From contig CM065176.1 in assembly GCA_033026295.1 (NCBI GenBank), positions 3,422,501-3,486,500 of the forward strand: a DNA stretch of 64,000 bases, read 5' to 3'. Of the stretch, positions 1-10,700 are shown in pieces (the stretch's first letter is position 1; each line of letters begins with the position of its first letter). The DNA comes from Channa striata (Eukaryota; Chordata; Actinopteri; Anabantiformes; Channidae). The position numbers and the translations under genes are program-made. Below the pieces are notes generated by a model. That model saw only the letters and a program-made list of their open reading frames with translations. It was not told where the DNA came from and made no database searches.

Positions 1-3000
1 GTTTTGAAGCCAAGCTTGTATTTAACAATTTCTGCACCAAACTCAAATAAAACTGTGTCTGCCTCACTATTTCGCCTAAATCCACTCAGCAGAACATATA
101 AACAACCTTGTGGGATGTTTCCTTAAAAGACAGTAAATGCATGTATTTCAAGCATCCCTTTATGCTCGCAATCGCCTTTTCTCAGCGAGAAAATGCTGTT
201 TTGAAGCCAAGCTTGTATATAATAATTCCTGCACCAAACTCAGAAAAACTGTGTCTGCCTTCTTATTTAGCCTAAATCCACTCAGCAGAACATATAAACA
301 ACCTTGTGGGATGTTTCCTTAAAAGACAATAAATGCATGTAATTCAAGCATCCTTTTATGCTCGCAATCGCCTTTTCTCAGCGAGAAAATGCTGTTTTGA
401 AGCCAAGCTTGTATATAACAATTTCTGCACCAAACTCAAATAAAACTGTGTCTGCCTTCTTATTTAGCCTAAATCAACTCAGCAGAACATATAAACAACC
501 TTGTGGGATGTTTCCTTAACAGACAGTAAATGCATGTAATTCAAGCATTCTTTTATGCTCGCAATCGCCTTTTTTCAGCGAGAAAATGCTGTTTTGAAGC
601 CAAGCTTGTATTTAACAATTTCTGCACCAAACTCAAATAAAACTGTGTCTGCCTTACTATTTCGCCTAAATCCATTTAGGACAGACTTAAAATTAGCTTG
701 TGGGATGTTTCCTTAAAAGACAGTAAATGCATGTAATTCAAGCATCCTTTTATGCTCGCAATCGCTATTTCTCAGCGAGAAAATGCTGTTTTGAAGGCAA
801 TTTCTGCACCAAACTCAAAATAAAACTGTGTCTGCCTTCTTATTTAGCCTAAATCCAATCAGGAGAGCCTGAAAAATAAGCTTGTGGGATGTTTTCTTAA
901 AAGACAGTAAATGCATGTAATTCAAGCATCCTTTTATGCTCACAATCGCCTTTTCTCAGCGAGAAAATGCTGTTTTGAAGGCAATTTTGCACCAAACTCA
1001 ATATAAAAATTTCTGCCTTCTTATTTAGCCAAACTCAAATAAAACTGATGTTTTCTTAAAAGAAAGTGCCTTCTTATTTAGGCTAAATCCAATCGCCTTT
1101 TCTCAGCAGAACATATAAACAAGCTTGTATTGGATATCTTCTTTAAAAGACAGTAAATGCATGTAATTCAAGCATAAACAACCTTTTATGTTTCCCAATC
1201 GCCTTTTCTCAGCGAGAAAATGCTGTTTTGAAGCCAAGCTTGTATTTAACCATTTCTGCACCAAACTGAAATAAAACTGTGTCTGCCTTCTTATTTAGCC
1301 TAAATCCACTCAGCAGAACATATAAACAAGCTTGTGGGATGTTTCCTTAAAAACAGTAAATGCATGTAATTCAAGCATCCTTTTAAGCTCGCAATTGCTT
1401 TTCTCAGCGAGAAAATGCTGTTTTGAAGCCAAGCTTGTATTCAACAATTTCTGCACAAAACTCAAATAAAACTTTGTCTGCCTTATTATTTGGCCTAAAT
1501 GCACTCAGGAGAGACTAAAAACAAGCTTGTGGGATATTTCTTTAAAAGACAGTAAATGCATGTAATTCAAGCATCCTTTTATGCTCTTAATCGCCTTTTC
1601 TCAGCGAGAAAATGCTGTTTTGAAGCCAAAGCTTGTATTTAACAATTTCTGCACCAAACTCAAATAAAACTGTGTCTGCCTTCTTATTTAGCCTAAATCC
1701 ATTTAGGACAGACTTAAAAAGCTTGTGGGATGTTTCCTTAAAGACAGTAAATGCATGTAATTCAAGCATCCTTTTAAGCTCCCAATTGCTTTTCTCAGCG
1801 AGAAAATGCTGTTTTGAAGACTAGCTTGTATTTAACAATTTCTGCACCAAACTCAAAAAAACTTGTCTGCCTTCTTATTTAGTCTAAATCCATTCAGGAG
1901 AGACTAAAAATTAGCTTGTGGGATGTTTCCTTAAAAGACAGTAAATGCATGTAATTCAAGCATCCTTTTATGTTCGCAATCGCTTTTTCTCAGCGAGAAA
2001 ATGCTGTTTTGAAGCCAAGCTTGTATTTAACAATTTCTGCACCAAACTCAAATAAAACTGTGTCTGCCTTCTTATTTAGCCTAAATCCACTCAGCAGAAC
2101 ATATATACAAGCTTGTGGGATGTTTCCTTAAAAGACAGTAAATGCATGTAATTCAAGCATCCTTTTATGCTCATAATCGCCTTTTCTCAGCGAGAAAACG
2201 CTGTTTTGAAGCCAAGCTTGTATTGAACAATTTCTGCACCAAACTCAAATAAAACTGTGTCTGCCTTCTTATTTAGCCTAAATCCACTCAGGAGAGACTG
2301 AAAATAAGCTTGTGGGATATGTCCTTAAACGACAGTAAATGCAATAATTCAAGCATCCTTTTAAGCTCGCAATTGCTTTTCTCAGCGAGAAAATGCTGTT
2401 TTGAAGCCAAGCTTGTATTTAACAATTTCTGCACCAAACTCAAATAAAACTGTGTCTGCCTCACCATTTCGCCTAAATCCATTTAGGACAGAATTAAAAT
2501 TAGCTTGTGGGATGTTTCCTTAAAAGACAGTAAATGCATGTAATTCAAGCATCCTTTTATGCTCATAATCGCCTTTTCTCAGCGAGAAAATGCTGTTTTG
2601 AAGCCAAGCTTGTATTTAACAAATTCTGCACCAAACTCAAATAAAACTGTGTCTGTCTTCTTATTTAGCCTAAATCCACTCAGGAGAGACTGAAAATACG
2701 CTTGTGGGATGTTTCCTTAAAAGACAGTAAATGCATGTAATTCAAGCATCCTTTTATGCTCGCAATCGCCTTTTCTCAGCGAGAAAATGCTGTTTTGAAG
2801 CCAAGCTTGTATTTAACAATTTCTGCACCAAACTCAAATAAAACTGTGTCTGCCTTCTTATTTAGCCTAAATCCACTCAGCAGAACATATAAACAACCTT
2901 GTGGGATGTTTCCTTAAAAGACAGTAAATGCATGTAATTCAAGCATCCTTTTATGCTCATAATCGCCTTTTCTCAGCGAGAAAATGCTGTTTTGAAGCCA

Positions 3001-5660
3001 AGCTTGTATTTAACAATTTCTGCACCAAACTCAAATAAAACTGTGTCTGCCTTACTATTTCGCCTAAATCCATTTAGGACAGACTTAAAATTAGCTTGTG
3101 GGATGTTTCCTTAAAAGACAGTAAATGCATGTAATTCAAGCATCCTTTTAAGCTCGCAATTGCTTTTCTCAGCGAGACAATGCTGTTTTGAAGCAAAGCT
3201 TGTATTTAACAATTTCTGCACCAAAATTAAATAAAACTGTGTCTGCCTTCTGATTTAGCCTAAATCCGCTCAGGAGAACATATAAACAACCTTGAGGGAT
3301 GTTTCCTTAAAAGACAGTAAATGCATGTAATTCAAGCATCCTTTTATGCTCGCAATCGCCTTTTCTCAGCGAGAAAATGCTGTTTTGAAGCGAAGCTTGT
3401 ATTTTAACAATTTCTGCACCAAACTGAAATAAAACTGTGTCTGCCTTCTTATTTAGCCTAAATCCACTCAGCAGAAGATATAAACAACCTTGTGGGATGT
3501 TTCCTTAAAAGACAGTAAATGCATGTAATTCAAGCATCCTTTTATGCTCGCAATCGCCTTTTCTCAGCGAGAAAATGCTGTTTTGAAGCGAAGCTTGTAT
3601 TTAACAATTTCTGCACCAAACTCAAATAAAACTGTGTCTGCCTTCTTATTTAGCCTAAATCCACTCAGCAGAACATATAAACAACCTTGTGGGATGTTTC
3701 CTTAAAAGACAGTAAATGCATGTAATTCAAGCATCCTTTTATGCTCGCAATCGCCTTTTCTCAGCGAGAAAATGCTGTTTTGAAGCCAAGCTTGTATTTA
3801 ACAATTTCTGCACCAAACTCAAATAAAACTGTGTCTGCCTTCTTATTTAGCCTAAATGCACTCAGCAGAACATATAAACAAGCTTGTGGGATATTTTCTT
3901 TAAAAGACAGTAAATGCATGTAATTCAAGCATCCTTTTATGCTCGCAATCGCCTTTTCTCAGCGAGAAAATGCTGTTTTGAAGCCAAGCTTGTATTTAAC
4001 AATTTCTGCACCAAACTCAAATAAAACTGTGTCTGCCTCACTATTTTGCCTAAATCCATTTAGGACAGACTTAAAATTAGCTTGTGGGATGTTTCTTTAA
4101 AAGACAGTAAATGCATGTAATTCAAGCATCATTTAAGCTCGCAATTGCTTTTCTCAGCGAGAAAATGCTGTTTTGAAGCCAAGCTTGTATTGAACAATTT
4201 CTGCACCAAACTCAAATAAAACGGTGTCTGCCTCACTATTTCCCTAAATCTATTTAGGACAGACTTAAAATTAGCTTGTGGGATGTTTCCTTAACAAACA
4301 GTAAATGCATGTAATTCAAGCATCCTTTTAAGCTCGCAATTGCTTTTCTCAGCGAGAAAATGCTGTTTTGAAGCCAAGCTTGTATTTCACAATTTCTGCA
4401 CCAAACTCAAAAAAAAACTGTGTCTGCATTCTTATTTAGTCTAAATCCACTCAGCAGAGCATATAAACAACCTTGTGGGATATTTCCTTAAAAGACAGTA
4501 AATGCATGTAATCCAAGCATCCTTTTATGCTCGCAATCACCTTTTCTCAGCGAGAAAATGCTGTTTTGAAGCCAAGCTTGTATTGAACAATTTCTGCACC
4601 AAACTCAAATAAAACTGTTTCTGCCTTCTTATTTAGCCTAAATCCACTCAGCAGAACATATAAACAAGCTTGTGGGATGTTTCCTTAAAAGACAGTAAAT
4701 GCATGTAATTCAAGCATCCTTTTATGCTCGCAATCGCCTTTTCTCAGCGAGAAAATGCTGTTTTGAAGTCAAGCTTTTATTTAACAATTTCTGCGCCAAA
4801 CTCAAATAAAACTGTGTCTCCCTTCTTATTTAGCCTAAATCCACTCAGCAGAAGATATAAACAAGCTTGTGGGATGTTTCCTTAACAAACAGTAAATGCA
4901 TGTAATTCAAGCATCCTTTTAAGCTCGCAATTGCTTTTCTCAGCGAGAAAATGCTGTTTTGAAGCCAAGCTTGTATTTAACAATTTCTGCACCAAACTCA
5001 AATAAAACTGTGTCTGCCTCACCATTTCGCCTAAATCCATTTAGGACAGACTTAAAATTAGCTTGTGGGATGTTTCCTTAAAAGACAGTAAATGCATGTA
5101 ATTCAAGCATCCTTTTATGCTCGCAATCGCCTTTTCTCAGCGAGAAAATGCTGTTTTGAAGCCAAGCTTGTATATAACAATTCCTGCACCAAACTCAAAA
5201 AAACTGTGTCTGCCTTCTTATTTAGCCTAAATCCACTCAGCAGAACATATAAACAACCTTGTGGGATGTTTCCTTAAAAGACAGTAAATGCATGTAATTC
5301 AAGCATCCTTTTATGCTCGCAATCAGCGAGAAAATGCTGTTTTGACGCCAAGCTTGTATTTAACAATTTCTGCACCAAACTGAAATAAAACTGTGTCTGC
5401 CTTCTTATTTAGCCTAAATGCACTCAGTAGAACATATAAACAAGCTTGTGGGATATTTTCTTTAAAAGACAGTAAATGCATGTAATTCAAGCATCCTTTT
5501 ATGCTCGCAATCGCCTTTTCTCAGCGAGAAAATGCTGTTTTGAAGCCAAGCTTGTATATAACAATTTCTGCACCAAACTCAAATAAAACTGTGTCTGCCT
5601 CACTATTTCGCCTAAATCCATTTAGGACAGACTTAAAATTAGCTTGTGGGATGTTTCCTT
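1..5660 (+). repeat. Satellite array, left block, about 196-197 bp monomers
   Basis: About 29 head-to-tail AT-rich monomers. The first three monomer starts (GTTTTGAAG) are near 1, 198 and 394, giving a 196-197 bp period, close to a nucleosome repeat length. Each monomer usually carries CAAGCTTG, TCTCAGCGAGA (TCTC/GAGA arms around AGC) and ATGCAT. At least three monomer subtypes differ at the segment after CCTAAATCC: ACTCAGCAGAACATATAAAC, ACTCAGGAGAGACTGAAAAT and ATTTAGGACAGACTTAAAAT. The last is frequent here and I did not find it in the large right block. Short open frames inside are only in-phase monomers and are not genes. Confidence 0.97.
1006..1200 (+). repeat. Scrambled satellite monomers
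   Basis: Here the monomer order is broken. Pieces such as GCCTTCTTATTTAG, TTTTCTTAAAAGA and CGCCTTTTCTCAGC recur out of their usual order, and a fragment TAAACAACC is inserted in the stretch that normally reads CAAGCATCCTTTTATGC. This looks like several unequal template switches between neighbouring monomers. It could also be an assembly error. Confidence 0.7.
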
Positions 5661-5689
5661 ATCCCTTGCACTGCACACTCTTCGGGTGT

Positions 5690-6410
5690 TGACTCGGGGG
5701 TCCGAGGGACCCCGCCCGCTCCAGCGGAGCTTACCCAAGTCCCCATCCGCTGGGGGGTCTGAGGGACTTTCCCGACGTCCGCCCCGCTGGGGTGTCCGAG
5801 GGACCCCGACCGCTCCAGCGGACCTTACCCACGTCCCCTGCCCTGTGGGGTTCGAGGGACCCCCGTCGTCAACTCCGTTGCGGGGTCTGAGGGACCCCCC
5901 CGGCGTCCCCTCCGCTGCGGGGTCCGAGGACCCCGGTCGGCCCCTCCGCTGCGGGGTCTGATGGACCCCCCGACGTCAACTCCGCTGGGGGGGTCCGAGG
6001 GACCCCGACCGCTCCAGCGGACCTTACCCACGTCCCCTGCCCTGTGGGGTAAGAGGGACCCCCCGTCATCAACTACGCTGCGGGGTCCGAGGGACCCCGC
6101 CAGCTCCAGCTGACCTTCCCGACGCCCCCTGCGCTGCGGGGCCAGAGGGACCCCGCCGGCTATAGTGGACCTTACCGACGTCCCCTCCGTTGCGGGGTCT
6201 GAGGGACCCCCCGACGTCCCCTCCGCTGGGGGTCCGAGGGACCCCGCCAGCTCCAGCGGGCCTTCCCGACGCCCCCTGCGCTGCGGGGTCAGAGGGACCC
6301 CGCCGGCTCTAGCGGACCTTACCGACGTCCCCTCCGCTGCGGGGTCTGAGGAACCTTCCCGACGTCCCCTCCGCTGCGGGGTCTGAGGGACCCCTGGACC
6401 TGGGCTCAGA
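5690..6410 (+). repeat. Left-arm tandem repeats with hairpin core
   Basis: A run of short units around GGGGTCTGAGGGACCCC alternates with CCGCTGCGG, GACGTCCCCTC and, in longer units, GCTCCAGCGGACCTTAC. The unit length alternates between roughly 36-40 and 55-58 bp depending on whether the CTCCAGCGGACC insert is present. The core is self-complementary (GGGGTC and GACCCC around five bases), so each unit can fold as a small hairpin. Confidence 0.85.
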
Positions 6411-6790
6411 CTCCGCGCGTCTGCTGCCGGGCCTCGGGGACCCCAGGATAGAGAGGACATTCCCGGACCCTGACTCCTCGCGGCCGGGCGCGCCGTCTCC
6501 TAGGGGCCTGGCGGACCCCGGGACATCGGGATGGAGGACCTTCTCGGGGCCTGACTCCGGCGCCCCGGCGTCCCGTCTCCTCGGGGCCTCGCGGACCCGG
6601 GCTCGTAAACCTTCCAGGGCTCGGACTCCACGCGTCCCGACGTCCCGTCTCCTCGGGGCCTAGCGGACCCCGGGATCGTAAACCTTCCCGGGCTCGGACT
6701 CCGCGCGTCCCAACGTCCCGTCTCCTCGGGGCCTTGCGGACCCCGGGACCTCGGGATCGAGGAGACTCCCGGGCCCTGTCTCAGAGAGTC
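6411..6790 (+). repeat. About 75-bp GC-rich tandem repeats
   Basis: Four units are marked by TCTCCTNGGGGCCTNGCGGACC near 6495, 6571, 6648 and 6720, a spacing of about 72-77 bp. Each unit also contains a CGTCCCGTCTCC-like stretch and a CCTTCNNGGGCTCGGACTC-like stretch. The same unit family appears in reverse complement at 6923-7110 and again at 63.1-63.28 kb. Confidence 0.85.
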
Positions 6791-6922
6791 CGGGACGTCC
6801 CGTTCCTCCGCGAGGCCCCGAAAGTCGTTTTTTTGGGGCTGTTCGCGCACCCTCTACCTCGCGCGTCCACCGGGGGGGCTGTTTCCCCCCGCGCATGCGC
6901 GTCCTCTCTCTCTCTCTCTGCG
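6791..6922. other. Central non-palindromic core of the GC-rich element
   Basis: This stretch between the arms contains a T-run followed by GGGGCTGTTCGCGCACCC, then CTACCTCGCGCGTCCACC, a G-run, CCCCGCGCATGCGCGTCC and a (CT)n tract. The same order of motifs is found near 62.84-62.93 kb, so the core belongs to the dispersed element and is not a one-off. It contains CGCGCATGCGCG, a palindromic CpG-dense stretch. Its function is unknown. Confidence 0.7.
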
Positions 6923-7704
6923 AGGCCCCGAGGAGACGGGACGTCGGGACGCGCGGAGTCAGGCCCCGAGAAGGTCCTCCATCCCGATGTCCCGGGGTCC
7001 GCCAGGCCCCTAGGAGACGGCGTGCCCAGCCGCGAGGAGTCAGGGTCCGAGAATGTCCTCTCTATCCTGGGGTCCCCGAGGCCCCGCAGCAGACGCGCGG
7101 AGTCTGAGCCCAGGTCCAGGGGTCCCTCAGACCCCGCAGCGGAGGGGACGTCGGGAAGGTCCCTCAGACCCCGCAGCGGAGGGGACATCGATAAGGTCCG
7201 ATAGAGCCGACGGGGTCCCTCTGACCCCGCAGCGCAGGGGGCGTCGGGAAGGTCCGCTGGAGCTGGCGGGGTCCCTCAGACCCCCCAGCGGAGGGGACGT
7301 AGGGGGGTCCCTCGGACCCCGCAGCGGAGTTGACGACGGGGGACCCTCTGACCCCGCAGCGGAGGGGACATCGGGAAGGTCCGCTGCAGCGGTCGGGGTC
7401 CCTCATACCCCCCAGCGGAGGGGACGTCGGGGGTCTCTCAGACCCCGCAGCGGAGGGGCCGACGGGGGGTCCCTCAGACCCCGCAACGGAGTTGACGACA
7501 GGGGGTCCCTCGGACCCCACAGGGCAGGGGACGTGGGTAAGGTCCGCTGGAGCGGTCGGGGTCCCTCGGACCCCCCAGCGGAGTGGACGTCGGGAAAGTC
7601 CCTCAGACCCCCAGGCGGAGGATACTTGGGTAAGCTCCGCTGGAGCGGGCGGGGTCCCTCGGACCCCCGAGTCAACACCCGAAGAGTGTGCAGTGCAAGG
7701 GATA
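6923..7704 (-). repeat. Right arm of the GC-rich element
   Basis: This is the reverse-complement counterpart of the left arm: two to three 75-bp-type units up to about 7110, then hairpin-core units (GGGGTCCCTCNGACCCC) to 7690, ending in GAGTGTGCAGTGCAAGGGAT. It has fewer units than the left arm and its own unit order, so it is not an exact assembly mirror. Confidence 0.85.
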
Positions 7705-10700
7705 AAAGGATGCTTGCATTTACTTTCTTTTAAGGAAAACATACCACAAGCTTAGTTTTAGTCTCTCCTGAGTGGATTTAGGCTAAATAAGAAGGAAGAC
7801 ACAGTTTTATTTGAGTTCGGTGCAGAAATTGTTTAATTTATTCGTGGCTCCAAAACAGCATTTTCTCGCTGAGAAAAGGCGAATGCGAGCATAAAAGGAT
7901 GCTTGCATTTACTTTTTTGTGGTATACAATCTTAGTTTTAGTCTCTCCTGAGTGGATTTAGGCTAAATAAGAAGGCAGACACAGTTTTATTTGAGTTTAG
8001 TGCAGAAATTGTTCAATACAAGCTTGGCTCCAAAACAGCATTTTCTGCCTGAGAAAAGGCGATTGCGAGCATAAAAGGATGCTTGAATTACATGCATTTA
8101 CTGTAATTTAAGGAAACATCCCATAAGCTTATTTTCAGTCTCTCCTGAGTGGATTTAGGCTAAATAAGAAGGCAGACACAGTTTTATTTGAGTTTGGTGC
8201 AGAAATTGTTAAATACAAGCTTGGCTCCAAAACAGCATTTTCTCGCTGACAAAAGGCGATTGCGAGCGTAAAAGGATGCTTGAATTACATGCATTTACTG
8301 TCTTTTAAGGAAACATACCACTAGCTTATTTTCAGTATCTCCTGAGTGGATATAGGCTAAATAAGAAGGCAGACACAGTTTTATTTGAGTTTGGTGCAGA
8401 AATTGTTAAATACAAGCTTGGCTCCAAAACAGCATTTTCTGGCTGACAAAAGGCGATTGCGAGCATTAAAGTATGCTTGAATTACATGCATTTACTGTAG
8501 TTTAAGGAAACATCCCACAAGTTTATTTTCAGTCTCTCCTGAATGGATATAGGTTAAATAAGAAAGCAGACACAGTTTTATTTGAGTTTGGTGCAGAAAT
8601 TGTTGAATACAAACTTTAGTTCTAAAACAGCATTTCCTCGCTGAGAAAAGGCAATTGCGAGCATAAAAGGATGCTTGCATTTACTTTCTTTTAAGGAAAA
8701 AATACCACAAGCTTAGTTTTAGTCTTTCCTGAGTGGATTTAGGCTAAATAAGAAGGAAGACACAGTTTTATTTGAGTTCGGTGCAGAAATTGTTAAATAC
8801 AAGCTTGGCTCCAAAACAGCATTTTCTCGCTGAGAAAAGGCGATTGCGAGCATAAAAGGATGCTTGCATTACATGCATTCACTGTCTTTTAATGAAACAT
8901 ACCACAAGCTTAGTTTTAGTCTCTCCTGAGTGGATATAGGCTAAATAAGAAGGCTGACACAGTTTTATTTGAGTTTAGTGCAGAAATTGTTCAATACAAG
9001 CTTGGCTCCAAAACAGCATTTTCTGGCTGAGAAAAGGCGATTGCGAGCATAAAAGGATGCTTGAATTACATGCATTTACTGTCTTTTAAGGAAACATCCC
9101 ACAAGCTTGTTTACATGTTCTGCTTAGTGGATTTAGGCTAAATAAGAAGGCAGACACAGTTTTGTTTGAGTTTGGTGCAGAAATTGTTAAATACAAACTT
9201 TAGTTCTAAAACAGCATTTCCTCGCTGAGAAAAAGGCGATTGCGAGCATAAAAGGATGCTGGAATTACTGTCTTTTAACAAAACATCCAACAAGCTTTTA
9301 TTCAGTTTCTCCTGAGTGTATTTAGGCTAAATAAGAAGGCAGACTCAGTTTTATTTGAGTTTGGTGCAGAAATTGTTAAATACAAGCTTGGGTTTAAAAT
9401 ACCTTTTCCTCGCTGAGAAAAGGCGATTGCGAGCATAATAGGATGCTGGAATTGCCGTCTTATAAGGAAACATCCCACAAGCTTATTTTTAGTCTCTCCT
9501 GAGTGGATTTAGGCTAAATGAGAAGACAGACACAGTTTTATTAGAGTTTGGTGCAGAAATTGTTAATTTTATTCTTGGCTACAAAACAGCATTTTCTCGC
9601 TGAGAAAAGGCGATTGCGAGCATAAAAGGATGCTTGAATTACATGCATTTACTGTCTTTTAAGGAAACATCCCACAAGCTTGTTTATATGTTCTGCTGAG
9701 TGGATTTAGGCTAAATAAGAAGGCAGACACAGTTTTATTTGAGTTTGGTGCAGAAATTGTTAAATACAAGCTTGGCTCCAAAACAGCATTTTCTCGCTGA
9801 CAAAAGGCGATTGCGAGCATAAAAGGATACTTGAATTACATGCATTTAATGTAGTTTAAGGAAACATCCCACAAGCATATTTTCAGTCTCTCCTGAGTGG
9901 AATTAGGCTAAATAAGAAGGCAGACACAGTATTATTTGAGTTTGGTGCAAAAATTGTTAAATACAAGCTTGGCTTCAAAACAGCATTTTCTCGCTGACAA
10001 AAGGCGATTGCGAGCATAAAAGGATGCTTGAATTACATGAATTTACTGTCTTTTAAGGAAACATACCACTAGCTTATTTTCAGTATCTCCTGAGTGGATA
10101 TAGGCTAAATAAGAAGGCAGACACAGTTTTATTTGAGTTTGGTGCAGAAATTGTTAAATACAAGCTTGGCTCCAAAACAGCATTTTCTCGCTGAGAAAAG
10201 CAATTGCGAGCATAAAAGTATGCTTGAATTACATGCATTTACTGTAGTTTAAGGAAACATCCCACAAGTTTATTTTCAGTCTCTCCTGAATGGATTTAGG
10301 TTAAATAAGAAAGCAGACACAGTTTTATTTGAGTTTGGTGCAGAAATTGTTGAATACAAACTTTAGTTCTAAAACAGCATTTCCTCGCTGAGAAAAGGCA
10401 ATTGCGAGCATAAAAGGATGCTTGCATTTACTTTCTTTTAAGGAAAACATACCACAAGCTTAGTTTTAGTCTTTCCTGAGTGGATTTAGGCTAAATAAGA
10501 AGGCAGACTCAGTTTTATTTGAGTTTGGTGCAGAAATTGTTAAATACAAGCTTGGGTTTAAAATACCTTTTCCTCGCTGAGAAAAGGCGATTGCGAGCAT
10601 AAAAGGATGCTGGAATTGCCGTCTTATAAGGAAACATCCCACAAGCTTATTTTTTGTCTCTCCTGAGTGGATTTAGGCTAAATGAGAAGGCAGACACAGT

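Larger units (their letters stand above)
5661..7704. repeat. GC-rich imperfect inverted-repeat element at the satellite orientation switch
   Basis: A GC-rich block interrupts the AT-rich satellite exactly where monomer orientation flips. Its outer ends are reverse complements: ATCCCTTGCACTGCACACTC near 5661 matches GAGTGTGCAGTGCAAGGGAT ending near 7704. Inner arm pairs such as GGATAGAGAGGAC (6446) with GTCCTCTCTATCC (7055), and GGGATGGAGGACCTT (6528) with AAGGTCCTCCATCCC (6971), place the centre at about 6757. The arms (about 5661-6590 and 6923-7704) differ in length and repeat number, and about 330 bp between them is not palindromic. Open frames across it are Pro/Gly/Arg-rich repeat translations and are not proposed as genes. 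Whether it is a mobile element, a CpG-island-like regulator or expanded filler is not known. Confidence 0.9.

Noticed and set aside
137..5692. Recurring 60-65-codon open frames in the left satellite block
   Set aside because: They repeat with the monomer, start and stop at the same monomer positions and carry frame-breaking indels between copies. They are by-products of tandem repetition.
5825..7742. Long Pro/Gly/Arg/Ser-rich open frames, up to 226 codons, in the GC-rich element
   Set aside because: High GC leaves few stop codons. Frames are open on both strands at once and translate the tandem units; no start context or domain.
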